NCBI RefSeq assembly: GCF_029168945.1
Contig: NC_083610.1
Location: forward strand, 73,027,580 to 73,091,579
DNA: 64,000 nt
Direction: 5' to 3'
Source of the DNA: Cannabis sativa
Lineage: Eukaryota; Streptophyta; Magnoliopsida; Rosales; Cannabaceae
Shown in pieces: positions 24,230-37,600 of the stretch. Within the stretch, counting starts at the first letter, position 1, and every line of letters starts with the position of its first letter. The translations under genes were made by a program, and so were the position numbers. The notes beneath the pieces were generated by a model. The model ran no database searches. It was given only the letters and a program-made list of their open reading frames with translations, and was not told the DNA's origin.

Positions 24230-25434
24230 CAAACGAAGATAAATGGTGGAGATCTCATTTCACTTAGCTGAAATATCATTTATACAGGGTTAAGTGTTTT
24301 AAGGATAAAATACATTGAAGGTGTAGCGGTAACAGTAGTGCCTTTTCAGTGTAAATCATCTATATAGAGGATCATTGATCACATTAGGGTTATAACAATG
24401 GATAGCTAATGACATGTCTATATCGTGGAACATATAGAGCGTTCTATATGACTGAGAGTGCAATTCCAAGTTCTAAGTGTGGATTCAATGAGGAATTAGG
24501 GAATTTACTTGGTAAATTCGGTTCGACTTATTGGAAGCTCGGTCATATAGACCCATGGTCCCCATACTAGTTGAGACCATACTGCTTGTAAGACTCAGTT
24601 AATTGATTTTAATTAATCAATTATAATTCTAAAAGTTAGACTATGTCTACTTTATGAATTTTCACTAAGCAAGGGTGAAATTGTAAAGAAAAGAGATTTT
24701 AGGTTTATTTATTGATTAAGAGACTTTATATGTCTAAATTAATAATTATATTAAATGACAATATTATTTTATAATGTATTTTAGTTCTTAAATAATTAGT
24801 TTTGGCATTTAAATGGTTAAATTGGAAAATTGGCATTTTTGAGAAAATGGGAATGAAAAATAACAAAATGGGAAAGTTGCAAAGTGAGGCCCAATATCCC
24901 TTGTTTGGCCGCCCACTATGCATAGCAATTACCATTTATAGTTTTCATTATTTTAATGCCATACAATTCTAACCTAAACCTAGAAGAAATTCTATAAATA
25001 GAAAGTGTTGGCTTCAGGAAACACACAACTTCACACATTGTTTCCTTCAGAGAAAAGCCACACGCCACTTTCTCTCTCTTTTCTTCTCTTCTATTTCGAA
25101 ACCCATGAGTGAAAGAGTAGTGCCCACACACATCAAGTGGTACCTCAATCATAGTATGTAAGACTATGGAAAATCTGCATCAAAGAAGGAGAAAAGAAGA
25201 TCCAGATTCAGATCTTGATTATGCTTTGCTACAGAAAGGAATCAAGGGCTAGAGATCTGAATGGAAGGAGTCATAATATTCCGCTGCACCCACTGTAAGG
25301 TTTTCTAAACTTTATATGTGTTTATTTTCATTGTTTTAGAATTCATATTAGGATGTTAATCAAACATACTTGTTAGTAAATCTAGATCCTGGTAAAATAA
25401 TTTCCAACACTTAGGACTCTGACATTAGGGTTTG

Positions 25435-27301
25435 TGTTGGAAATATTTTACCAGGATCTAGATTTACTACCAAGTATGTTTCATTAACATCCTAATATAA
25501 ATTCTAAAGCAATGAAATAAACACATAAGAGTTTAAGAAAACCTTACATTGGATGCAGCAGAATATAATGACTCCTTCCGTTCAGATCTCTAGCCCTTGA
25601 TTCCTTTCTGTAGCAGAGCATAATCAAGATCTGAATCTGGATCTCTTTCTCTCCTTCCTTTGATGCTGAATCTCCTTCTTGTTGTTTGGATTCTTCACAG
25701 TCTTAGACACTATGATTGAGATACCACTTGATGTGTGTGGGCACTACTCTATCACTCTAAGGATTTTGAAATTTTAAGAGAAGAAAAGAGAGAGAGGGGC
25801 GGCTATGGCTTTTTTTCTGAAAGGAACAATATGCAAAGTCATAGTTTCCTGAAGCCAACACTTTCTATTTATAGAATGCCAACTAGGTTTAGGTTAGAAT
25901 TGTATGGCATTAAAATAATGTAAAAATAAATGGTAAAGGGCTTGCATAGTACCCGGCCATATAAGGAAATTGGGCCTCACTTTGCAACTTTCCCATTTTG
26001 TTATTTTTCAATCTCATTTTCTCAAAAATGCCAATTTTCTAATTTATCCATTTAAATGCCAATTCTAATTATTTAATAACTAAAAAAATAATTATTAAAT
26101 AATATTGTCATTTAATATATTTATTAATTTAGACATATAAAGTCTCTTAATTAATAAATAAACCTAGAATCTCTTTTCTTTACAATTTCGCCCTTGCTTA
26201 GTGAAAATTCATAAAGTAGACATAGTCTAACTTTATAATTATAATTGATTAATTAAAATCAATTAACTCAGTCTTACAAGCAGTATGGTCTCAACTAGTA
26301 TGGGGACCATGGGCCTATATTAACCGAGCTTCCAATAAGTCGAACTAAATTTACCAAGTAAATTCCCTAACTTATTAATTCCTTATTGAATTCACACATA
26401 GAACTTGGAATTGCACTCTCAGTCATATAGAACGCTCTATATGTTCCACGATATAGATACGCTATTAGTTATCCATTGTTATAATCCTAATTTGATCAAT
26501 GACCCTCTAATAGATGATCTACATTGAATAGGCACTAAGTTACTGCTACACCTTCAATGTATTTTATCCTTAAAACACTTAGCTCCGTATAAATGATATT
26601 TCAGCGAAGTGAAATGAGATCTCCACCATTTATCTCTGTTTAGCCAAGCTCGAAGGATATCATCGTTTCACTTCTAAATTCCTATAGAAGTTATAGACTC
26701 CATATTTATGTTAGCGCTCCCACTCAATTATACTATCATGTTCCCAAAATGTACGTATCACCCTGACCCAAAAGTAGGCTTAACTAACAAATCAAAGAAC
26801 ATGTATAATACTCTTGATATCGAACTTAACCATATCAGGATTAAGATCATTTGATCTAGGATCAACGGGTGATATTGAATTGAATAGATATTACGATAAA
26901 ATTTAATATATCTAATCAAAGTTCAATATCAGTCCCTTCCGATGTATACTCCATACATCCGATACTGGTAAACTTTGTCAATGCCCTGGAAAGGACATAA
27001 CACTTATCCAAGGTGTAAGGATACCTATCGCCGATTATCATGTCAGTCCAAATCCAGTGAACTGACAAATCAGGGAATAAACTTTCGAACATATAATTAA
27101 GATTATATTCCACTGTGCTGACAACACTATCATCATTAACAAATTCATATGTTCTGGACTTAAATAGAATTCATACATTATATATATAATCATGAAATAA
27201 ATCATGTGAACCATGCAACATAAAATGTTATTTCTGATCTTTATTAATAAGTAAATCTGATTATATTGAAATTGGTTTTATTTAGGGCACAAAATCCGAC
27301 A
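25435..27301 (-). repeat. 3' LTR of the copia element
   Basis: Begins TGTTGGAAATATTTTACC and ends ...AAATCCGACA on the + strand. It aligns with 33671-35534 end to end and, inverted, with the solo LTR at 20639-25409. Similarity between the two LTRs of this element is high, so the insertion is younger than the state of its interior suggests. Confidence 0.85.
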
Positions 27302-30300
27302 AACTCCCACTTGCACTAATATAAAACAAAATGTGCATTTCAAATAATCTCAACACATTGATATACAAATCAAGTGTAGTAGTAGTATACTCCTCGTAAT
27401 AGGATCTGACAGATTGAATTAACCACAACCTTTTCTCCACCATTACTCTTCCTTAATCACGAAATCCTTGATAATGTGAAATTCCTCTCTATATGTCTAC
27501 TCTCTTGGGATACTGGATTCTATACTCTTGGCAACTACTTTTTGGTTAATCAGAAAATTACACTAGTAGTTAAGACAAGTTGGAATGGTGCCACAAATGT
27601 ATAGAACTTTCCTTAGACTGAATAAGTATCTTTCCTGCAACTTTAACATTCAATCTCTCTCTGGTAGCCTAAGAGACTTCAGATAGGTTTTTACACTTCT
27701 CCAAAATGACTACTCCACCCCCAGAGTAATCACCATCTTATCAGTAAACTTTCTAGCACAAAGGCAAGTCTAGAAATCTGATGTGGTGTATTCTAAGAGT
27801 TTTAAACACACCCTTATCGACTAACATATAGATCCTCTTCTTAATCTTAAGATTTACTTGATTGTCTTCCAATGTTCCTCTCCTGGATTAATCTGATACC
27901 TACTCATTACTCCCACTCAACAGCAGGTGTCTGGTCTAAGGCATACTAAAGCATATCTGAGACCTCTCACTGTTGATTTAAGAAATTCTTTCATGGCTTT
28001 ATCTTTCCTGGAATAGTTGAGACTTTTCCTTAGATAAATAAAATCTATGTCTAGAAGTTGTGAAGCTTATATAGATTGCCATTGGAAAGAAAATGCTTCA
28101 GCATCTTACTAAAGTAAGTTGCTTGCATTAGAGTAAGTAATTACCAGGTATACCACAAGCCATAGGTTTAGATAAACTCAAACCTATAATACTAGGAACA
28201 GGAAGTTTTGTTAAGTCCATTGAATAGACTTATAAACTAAAATTTCCTTTTATGTCCTTGTAATAGAAAACTTTTGGTTACTCCATGTGAATGGATCAAA
28301 CCATAGTTCTATTGGCTTTTCTTCTTAGTTTCTTATCTTGACAATCCATTACTTGTTTAAACTCACAATGGATTTTAATCACTAGTGTCTTCCAAGTCAT
28401 AATAAGGTGAGTTCCTAGAAACCCACCCACTACAACAAGGTACCGTGAATTATGTCTAAGAAAACTAAATTGTATTAACCTCTTCGTTTGTGTCAAGACA
28501 ACAGAGGCAGTGGGATCATCATATGTAGAATAAGATGATAGAACACTTTTGGAATCAAAAAATTTCTCCTTTATTTGCTACTTTATTTTCAGACTTAGTC
28601 ATTTTCTTAGAAAAGTAGTATTTGTTTAAACAAACATTTTCTTATCTAATGACTATGGGATGTTCCACCCCTAATCACTTAGAATAGCTAACAAACATGC
28701 AAACCATGGTTAACAGTTCTATTTTTTTTTAAGATTTCGATTACGTCATCCATGAATCTAGTAATGATTTACATTAAGTATACAACCATTACATCATTCT
28801 GAAATTGTATTACCATAGAAGGACTTAGGCAACGACTAGTAACTAATCATCAATATGCAACTCGAATTTCTAGGGAGGTAAGTTTGGATATAATTCAAAA
28901 TTAACTTAATGATCTTTGAACTGCATATCTACTAACTATTTCTCCACCCCTATCAATTCGCAAGATATTTAACCACTTACCTTAATGGTTTTTCACCATT
29001 GCTAGAAATTCATGAAATTTTTCAAACATTTCAAATTTCTTTTACTTAAGGTAAAATCTAGAGTGATCGTTTTAAGAATACAACGAAAAACTCATATCCA
29101 CCCCTGAATGTACATTCCTCTGCAAATGAGATGAACTTACTTTCAGTGGATATAGGCATATTAACTCTTTGCAGAGATTTGATCTTGTCAAAACCACTAT
29201 GAACAGGATACAAATGCCATAGATTTATAAAATGTGGTTGTAGTCTTTTGATGACTTAGGTTTAGTTACATCAAAGAGTTCTTAGAATAGTGCAAGTGGA
29301 TTCTGGTCACAGAATACTAAACTCATATTCCATACTAACATACAGTTTGAATCCATTGATAGAAAATGGTTATTAAACACCTGTGAAAGTGTAACTGTAT
29401 AATGAGTAATTCTTTCTTGGACCACCACTACTAATTTAACTCTATGATTGATTTGCCCATACAATTAGGAGATTTTTAAGATAGAGGATTTATATCATTT
29501 TGGGATAGAATTTCGGGAATATAATCATATGCGTCATTTAATTTCTTAAGAGAAAATATAGAATGACATGAAATGATTTATAGACCATTCATCCAATGAT
29601 ATGTTATTGAGCTAATTCGAAATGAATAAGCTAAGAGGAATTAGGATAATTTTGTTTTTAAATAAGAATCCAACGATGCTCCAATTAGCGTGAGTCAAAG
29701 TAATCTTATTTATACAATCTTCTTGTTTCATATTGTAAATACTAGTCTAAGGTGTCATCAATTGATGAACAGCTAGATGTTGCATTTACAATATTTATCT
29801 TTCGAGATCTAACACTATTATGTTTATCTAATGGTTGACAATCCATTAGGGATTTGTCCCATTAGAACAACAAACCAAGTTAGACCAACAATGAAGATTC
29901 GAAATTAAACTACAATTTAATAACAGAAAATAACATGGTTCAATATAAATTCATACACAATTCAGAAATTATTAAACATATAGCAAGTAGGAATGACAAG
30001 TGAAAATACTAAAACATACAATCCTAAATAATTTCCAAGGTCTTCAACAAACTGATATTAGTGTCCCGTTTAGGCGAGAGTCAGTGATATCATCCATTGA
30101 ATAGAGTTGTCAGCTCATCTAAAATGATAAACATTCTAGCAACCTTTTATTCGATCAAGATTGGAATCCAGCGTTGTCCCGTTTAGGCGAGAGTCAAGGC
30201 TATTCTATCTTATGAGCTTCCACCATTGTTTCATACTTTTGTAAGTCAAATACAGTCGCCACCATTAGGGTGATCAATACCATATAAAACACTTACAAAT

Positions 30301-33300
30301 AATATTATCTTTCGAGATTCTACGGCGTTAAATTGCTAATGAACGTTCCTCCATTAGGGAGGATTACTCACTAAAACAAGAACTATGTAGAACCAACAAT
30401 GGAGATCGAATGTCCTAATAATAAAGCTCATTATTTTAAGTGTATTTTCTTCTAATATTTATTTTAATCAATTTATTTTAAATATATATTTATTTAATTA
30501 AAATTTCTAATTTAGAATGAAAAATTCTAAATATAAATTTTAATTTAATATTTATAAATTATATTTAGATGGATATGAAAATAACATGAATTATTTCCAT
30601 CTTAGTAATAATTTCCAATAAATACTTAGAAAATTATTCAATTTAAGTTGTTTCAAAATTAATTTAAATTAATTTACAACTCAAATTTAATTTTCTATAA
30701 ATATATATTGCATCTCGAAAAATTAAAGTATATAAGAATACTACTTTCGAAAAAATGCTTTAAAATAAAATAAAAAATAAATCCTGGAAAAATTATTCTA
30801 ATTTTATGTTGGCCCAAAATTAATAAAAATTAATTTACAACAAAAATATAATTTTTCTATTTAATTAAATATTTAAGAAAATTTCAAATATTTAAGTATC
30901 ATGATTAAGAATCAACTTAAATATTAATTTTCTATTTAATTAAATATCACTAGAAAAATACTTCAAGCAAAACAGATAATATCTATCTAGACTTTCATTG
31001 ACTAATTAATTCATTTTCTAATTATAATATATTTTAGTTCATTTATTTTAATTAATCATTTAATGAAAAAAATCATTGATTTAAGTTGGTCAAAAATTAA
31101 AATAAATAATTTTCAACTTTAATCTATTTTTTAAATAAAATTCGAAATTTCTGCATTTTAAAAAAATGCAATTTCGAAAATAATAAAATAAAATAAAATA
31201 TATTTGGAAAATTATTCAAATTTAAGCTCTTATGAAATTTAAAGAAAAATTTCCAACTTAAAATAATTTTTCACTTTAATTATATATCATGAAAATAACA
31301 ATATTTAAGTATCATGATGAAAATCAACTTAGATATTGAAATTTTCAATTTAATTAAATGTATTAAATTCAAGAAATAAATAATTAAGTATAGAGGAGAC
31401 TTAATTATTAATTCTAGTTTAATACTATGAAAAATATACTTAACTTAGATTGTACCAAAAATTAATTATTAAACAATTAATTTCACAATCTATGATATTT
31501 TCTTAATTAAATATTAGAAAAAATAATTAGTATAGAAATAACTATCTAGAAAATATCTCAATTTAACTAAGTATCTTTTCAAGATTTGGAAAATATCTAA
31601 TTTAAGTTATTATAGAAAGAATCTAAAATAAGCAACTTAAAATTTTCCAAATAAAATTTAATTAAATATCAAAATCAAGTGGTAACTACCTAATTTAAGA
31701 ATATTCCATTTTAAGCTTAAAACCAACTTAAAAAAAAATATCTTAAGAATCTTCAATAACTAATTCCTAGAATTCCTCAACTTAATTTTAAATTCAAAAG
31801 ATATTCAAATTTAAGTTGATAAGAAAAATTAGTTAAAAATAACTAATTTATAACTTAAATAGGAATATTTAATGAAATAATTAAAATAAGCTTCAGAAAG
31901 AATCTAGTTAGTTATAATTCTATATTTAATTAAATACAAGAAAAATACAATAGTTTATTTAGAAATTAATTAAACTAAGAGTGTTTTTCTTAAAATTAAC
32001 TTTAAAATATTAAAATGAAAATAAATTTCAAATATTTTAAAAGTTAATTATGGTTCTAATCAATTTTATTAGGTTAAACTAATTTAATTAACCTAGTACA
32101 GTTATTCAAATCAGGCAAATGAGCCTTCACAATTGGGGTAGTTCATGTGAGGGGGAGCTGGGTTCAGTATGTCGTACCCACTTCTATTGGCCCCCAACTC
32201 TCACACAAGGCCCAAAAGAGAGGAATTTAACCTTAAAATGAACAACTGTTATTAATTGAATAGGCCCCAAAAAACTAAATGGGCCTTAATAAAATCTATC
32301 ATGGTGTGACATTTTATTTAGCAACAACCTATATGCATCTAAACATAAAGTAAACATGTAGGCTCAAATAGGCACACAGATTTGGATGGATCCTATCATG
32401 TTACTAGGTCATACACAGATGAAAGAAGAATGTAAAATTTACTTGTTACAAATTATTTACTTGACCTATTGACAATTGAACCATGGGTTAAAATCAGATC
32501 ATTGGATCTGTCAACAAGTTAACCATGGCAATTTAGATCAAGCAATAATAGGTTTTAGAAAAATTACAAACAAGCTAAAACACATACTCCTGAAACAAGT
32601 TGAATTTGGATAATTGGATGTAGAATTTATATAATTTTAAATTAATTAATAAAAAAAAAATTCAAAACTAATATTTAAATAAAAAATATTTTCGGTTAAA
32701 AAAAATTAAAATTAAACCTACAATTTTAAAAAATTAGGTTTCAACTAACCTAAATATCATTTCAAAAAAAATTTGATAACCAACTTTTAAATTTCATGTT
32801 ATTTTATAAATTAAATATTCAATAAAATAAAATGATAAATACATACCCTTTTCTGATTTTATAATTTAATTTAAGTAAAAATAATAAAATTTAAAAGTTA
32901 GCAAAAATATCTTATTTCTATTTAAAATACCATGATTATAGTAATCTTATTTTAAATCTAAATAAAGTCAAAATACTTAAAATAGAATATTTTATAAAAT
33001 GAATTTAATATATGACCTTAGATTTAAAAATAAGATAAAATAATCAAATTTTAAAAAAATAAGAAAAGAAGTAAGCAAAAATAGATTTTTACCTATTTTT
33101 AAATTCAAATTACACTAATATCTAAAATTAATTTAAAAAAAAATTAATTTATTTCTGATAATTAGATTTGAAATATGAAAAGTAAAAATCAAAATACAAA
33201 ACGACACAAAAAATCGGAAGTTAATTCCATGAAATAGCATGAAAAATCGAAGAAAAACGAAAAAAAAAAAAAATTGAGCTGTACGGACGGTATGCAAAGC

Positions 33301-33670
33301 ACACCATCCAGGTGCACATCCTTGGGCGCAAGGGGCTGCTTGGGCGCACAAAGAGTGCTGCCAGCAGCCAGCCACACGCACAAGGGTGTGTCACCACCCC
33401 CGATTTTTTCAAAACTTTAAAAAATCATAACTAATTCAAATAAAATCAAAATTGAGTTCTGTAAAAAAAGAAATTGCTTAATTTTTTCCAAACTATCCAA
33501 TAAAAATAATTCCAGAAATGAAAATTCAATTATGTTTCATAAATTTTCACAAGCATCAATCAATCATCATATAACACACAAATCAACATGAAACCATCCA
33601 AATCAACATATATCATCGTTTTAATTCATATTTCATGAAAGTAAATCATTACCATGGCTCTGGTGCCAGT
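27302..33670 (-). pseudogene. Interior of copia element with integrase remnant
   Basis: Between 28931 and 29110 the - strand reads, with stops, RGGYEFFVVF, then KFEMFEKFHEFLAMV, then RIDRGGEIVS. These align in order with the copia integrase core (FITFTDDYSRY..., EAFEKFKEF..., RSDRGGEY). RT and RNase H cannot be identified in 27400-28900. 30420-33200 is extremely AT-rich with no domain. A 22-bp string (TGTCCCGTTTAGGCGAGAGT plus CA) occurs twice, at 30062 and 30175. 33270-33400 is a GC-rich island without a recognised function. Confidence 0.6.
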
Positions 33671-35534
33671 TGTTGGAAATCTTTTACCAGGATCTAGGTT
33701 TACTACCAAGTATGTTTCATTAACATCCTAATATGAATTCTAAAACAATGAAATAAACACATAAGAGTTTAAGAAAATCTTACATTAGGTGTAGCGGAAT
33801 ATAATGACTCCTTCTGTTCAGATTTCTAGCCCTTGATTCCTTTCTGTAGCAGAGCATAATCAATATTTGAACCTGGATCTCTTTCTCTCCTTCCTTTGAT
33901 GCTGAATCTCCTTCTTGTTGTTTGGATACTTCACAGTCTTACACACTATGATTGAGATACCACTTGATGTGTGTGGGCACTACTCTATCACTCAAGGATT
34001 TCGAAATTTTAAGAGAAGAAAAGAGAGAGAGGGGCGGCTATGGCTTTTTCTGAAAGGAACAATATGCAAAGTCATAGTTTCCTGAAGCCAACACTTTCTA
34101 TTTATAGAATGCCAACTAGGTTTAGGTTAGAATTGTATGGCATTAAAATAATGGAAAAATAAATGGTAAAAGGCTTGCATAGTGGCCGGCCATATAAGGA
34201 AATTGGGCCTCACCTTGCAACTTTTCCATTTTGTTATTTTTCAATCCCATTTTCTCAAAAATGCCAATTTTCTAATTTAACCATTTAAATGCCAATTCTA
34301 ATTATTTAATAACTAAAATAATAATTATTAAATAATATTTTCATTTAATATATTTATTAATTTAAACATATAAAGTCTCTTAATTAATAAATAAACCTAG
34401 AATCTCTTTTCTTTACAATTTCGCCCTTGCTTAGTGAAAATTCATAAAGTAGACATAGTCTAACTTTAGAATTATAATTGATTAATTAAAATCAATTAAC
34501 TCAGTCTTACAAGCAGTATGGTCTCAACTAGTATGGGGACCATGGGCCTATATTAACCGAGCTTCCAATAAGTCGAACCGAATTTACCAAGTAAATTCCC
34601 TAACTTATTAATTCCTTATTGAATCCACACTTAGAACTTGGAATTGCACTCTCAGTCATATAGAACGCTCTATATGTTCCACGATATAGATACGCTATTA
34701 GTTATCCATTGTTATAATCCTAATTTGATCAATGACCCTCTAATAGATGATCTACATTGAATAGGCACTAAGTTACCGTTACACCTTCAATGTATTTTAT
34801 CCTTAAAACACTTAGCTGCGTATAAATGATATTTCAGCGAAGTGAAATGAGATCTCCACCATTTATCTCTGTTTAGCCAAGCTCAAAGGATATCACCGTT
34901 TCACTTCTAAATTCCTATAGAAGTTATAGACTCCATATTTATGTTAGCGCTCCCACTCAATTATACTATCATGTTCCCCAAATGTACGTATCACCCTGAC
35001 CCAAAAGTAGGCTTAACTAACAAATCAAAGAACATTTATAATACTCTTGAGATCGAACCTAACCATATCAGGATTAAGATCATTTGATCTAGGATCAACG
35101 AGTGATATTGAATTGAATAGATATTACGGTAAATTTTAATATATTTAATCAAAGTTCAATATCGGTCCCTTTCGATGTATACTCCATACATCTGATACTA
35201 GTAAACTTTGCCAATGCCCTGGAAAGGACATAACACTTATCCAAGGTGTAAGAATACCTATCGCTGATTATCATGTCAGTCTAAATCCAATGAACTGACA
35301 AATTAGGGAATAAACTTTCGAACATATAATTAAGATTATATTCCACTATGTTGACAATACTATAATCATTAACAAATTCATATGTTCTGGACTTAAATAA
35401 AATTCATACATTATATATATAATCATGAAATAAATCATGTGAACCATGCAACATAAAATGTTATTTCTGATCTTTATTAATAAGTAAATCTGATTATATT
35501 GAAATGGGTTTTATTTAGGGCACAAAACCCAACC
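33671..35534 (-). repeat. 5' LTR of the copia element
   Basis: Begins TGTTGGAAATC and ends GGGCACAAAACCCAAC plus one base, the terminal A apparently mutated to C. The primer-binding site lies immediately to the left (about 33649-33669 on the - strand). Confidence 0.85.
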
Positions 35535-35819
35535 GGTTGAACTAGGTAGAATGAACCTCTAAATGAGAATTAGGTTTATTTATCTGCTACATGCCTATTT
35601 GGAGTTGCTAGGACTCCAAAGGAGTTTGATTTTAGGGATTTATTGAATATGCTCTGGTAATTGTCTATTGGGTTCTCGACTTATCGTTTAGAACTGTTGT
35701 CTGGTGAAGGTAGGTCTTTGTAAGTGATGGGTCCAGCGGGGACTCCTCCAAGAAATTTTAGGGGAGGTTTGGATGTTGGGTATATAATTACTTGGTTCTT
35801 TCTTTCTGTTTTTTATCCA

Positions 35820-37150
35820 GTGATGGATCTAAACAAGGAATTTAGCCTCAAGGTAGTATAGATTAAGGAAACAACAGTGGTGACTCTCCCCAAGGAGGCA
35901 ACTGTTGAGGAATTTTTAGCTACGACTCTCGTGGAGGACTTTCAACAAGGCCTTGCTACAGAAGCTGCTCCATCTAGGGAGGCAGTAAAGTCTAAATCCA
36001 AGGCAAAAAGGAAAGCGAAGGTTGTATCTCCTACGCCTTTCATCTACAATGATTCCATCTGAGAAATGGATCAAAAAATAAATAGCTTCAGGTCATATGA
36101 CATGATGGAGCTTTATGCCAACGAAGTCGGAGTGCGCAACAGTTTGGGGTTTATGTGCAATAGGCTATCTGTAGCAGATGAATCAGCCTCCATGAGTACA
36201 AATGGGTTTAGCGCTTAGAGCTGGGCCCACATAGTGAGTGGGGCACATTCCCCTAAGGACATACTTTATAGAACTTTGTGCGAGGATAGGGATAGCTCTT
36301 TTCCAACTGATACCTCTGGCTTACAAGCTTTTAGTTGGACAATATATCTTTTGTAAGATCCAAAAGTTTGAAGTGCCCAACCTAGCGGAGATCTTGTACT
36401 TTAATGGCATGAAGCCCCAACCTATGCGTGCCAATTGTAAAAAGATTGTGTTTACAAGCTTAAGAGGTACTCAAATGCATACTGCCCCACCAGCTATACC
36501 TTAAGCTTCCTAGATCTTCGGGAGTATTGGTTCTTTTCCATTAGTTTTCTAGTAAAGAGAGTGATACCCTTCCTTTGAGCTTCCAAATCCCAGGTAAACA
36601 TTTTTATTACTGTTTTTGTCCTTTCTTTGCAAACTTCTTGAGTATGGGTGTTAACTAGGATTTTATCCTCTTATTTCTGGCAAAATTTGTTCCTCGAAGT
36701 CTTGACACGGAGGAATTGAAGAAGAAGGTAGCCGGCCAATACAAGCCCTTCTCCGTTAAGGAGCTATAAGTTGAAGGCTTGGTTACCATAAAGGTACTCC
36801 ATGAGCACGGGTTGATCGCTGACTTTCAGAGCATTGATAACGTGAGTGGTAGGGGCCAGAGCCAAGCTTCAAAGAAGGTGAAGGAAAAAATTTCCATGGA
36901 CATCACCAAAATAATGACTGAGGCTGTTAAGGAAGACATGCTCCTGAATGCGGATTGGGCACTCCGCCACCCCAACCCGTTGACCGAAGAGGAGGAGATC
37001 ATAGAAAGGTTTGCTACAACATACCCAGACAAAGGTGCTTTGTGAGCCAACACTTTCAGAAGAGGTAATAGGCCCTTCCGTGTATTTCTTACCCCTAGCC
37101 TCTACCACATGTCTCGGAGGGACCAATAAGGATTCAATAGTCATTTTTTA
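35820..37150 (+). pseudogene. Gypsy-type retroelement protein remnant (PF04195-like)
   Basis: Broken frames on the + strand. 36238-36504 encodes PLRTYFIELCARIGIALFQL followed by a Y-LL-G-YI-C pattern and an EILYF block. This resembles the plant 'putative gypsy-type transposon' domain (PF04195) in spacing and aromatic residues. 35877-36062 is a K/A-rich linker upstream and 36779-37045 a downstream helical segment. A second, inverted copy of the domain is at 43309-43506. It probably belongs to the element whose LTR lies left of the nested copia insertions. Confidence 0.5.
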
Positions 37151-37600
37151 GGTCTATATACTCTCGAATATCCCATGAAAACATATATCAATAGTGCAGA
37201 TGATATTGTTAGGAGTCCTAGTAATCCAAAGCTATCTCTAGATACTGTTAGAGTGGATTTTTTCTTGACTATGTCCTTTCCCGACTTCAATGAGTATGGC
37301 AGCTTCATTGGCTAAGAGGACATGATTTTTTTTTGCCTAGGGAAATTGCTAACGGTTGCACCCACATTAACACTCGTAGCTTATGTTGTCATATGTTAAC
37401 TTTTGTTTAATTTTGCTATTGGAAGATCGTTTTCTAATTATATTATTGATTGATGTGTTACAAAAAATTTGGAATCGAAAATGATAAAATCAGTGATGGA
37501 CAGGACCGTCAAGGGAGGTGCAAAATTTTCTTATTTTTATATACTCTAAATTTATCTTATAAAGTGTGTAATCTTTTGAATTGGAAAAATTAGAGTACAC

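Larger units (their letters stand above)
20639..25409 (+). mobile_element. Solo copia LTR with TSD CTTAG, interrupted by Cassandra composite
   Basis: The ends are TGTTGGGTTTTATGCC and ...TTTCCAACA. A perfect 5-bp duplication CTTAG flanks it (20634-20638 and 25410-25414). After removing the 21309-24229 insertion it is about 1.84 kb and aligns, in the opposite orientation, with the LTRs at 25435-27301 and 33671-35534. It is also similar to 44314-46205. There is no internal domain, so it is a solo LTR. Confidence 0.85.
25435..35534 (-). mobile_element. Decayed copia retrotransposon with both LTRs
   Basis: About 10.1 kb. LTRs of ~1865 bp lie at 25435-27301 and 33671-35534, both on the - strand. 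The internal edge of the left LTR is followed by AACTCCCACTT, a polypurine tract on the - strand. The internal edge of the right LTR has TGGCACCAGAGCC, close to the initiator-Met primer-binding site. The flanks GTTTG and GGTTG match at 4 of 5 bases, a plausible old duplication. The interior has only remnants of copia integrase. It is inserted near the solo LTR of the same family. Confidence 0.8.

Noticed and set aside
33133..33412. Three overlapping - strand frames in the GC-rich island
   Set aside because: All read the same low-complexity Cys/Ala-rich text in different frames, inside a retroelement leader; no domain.
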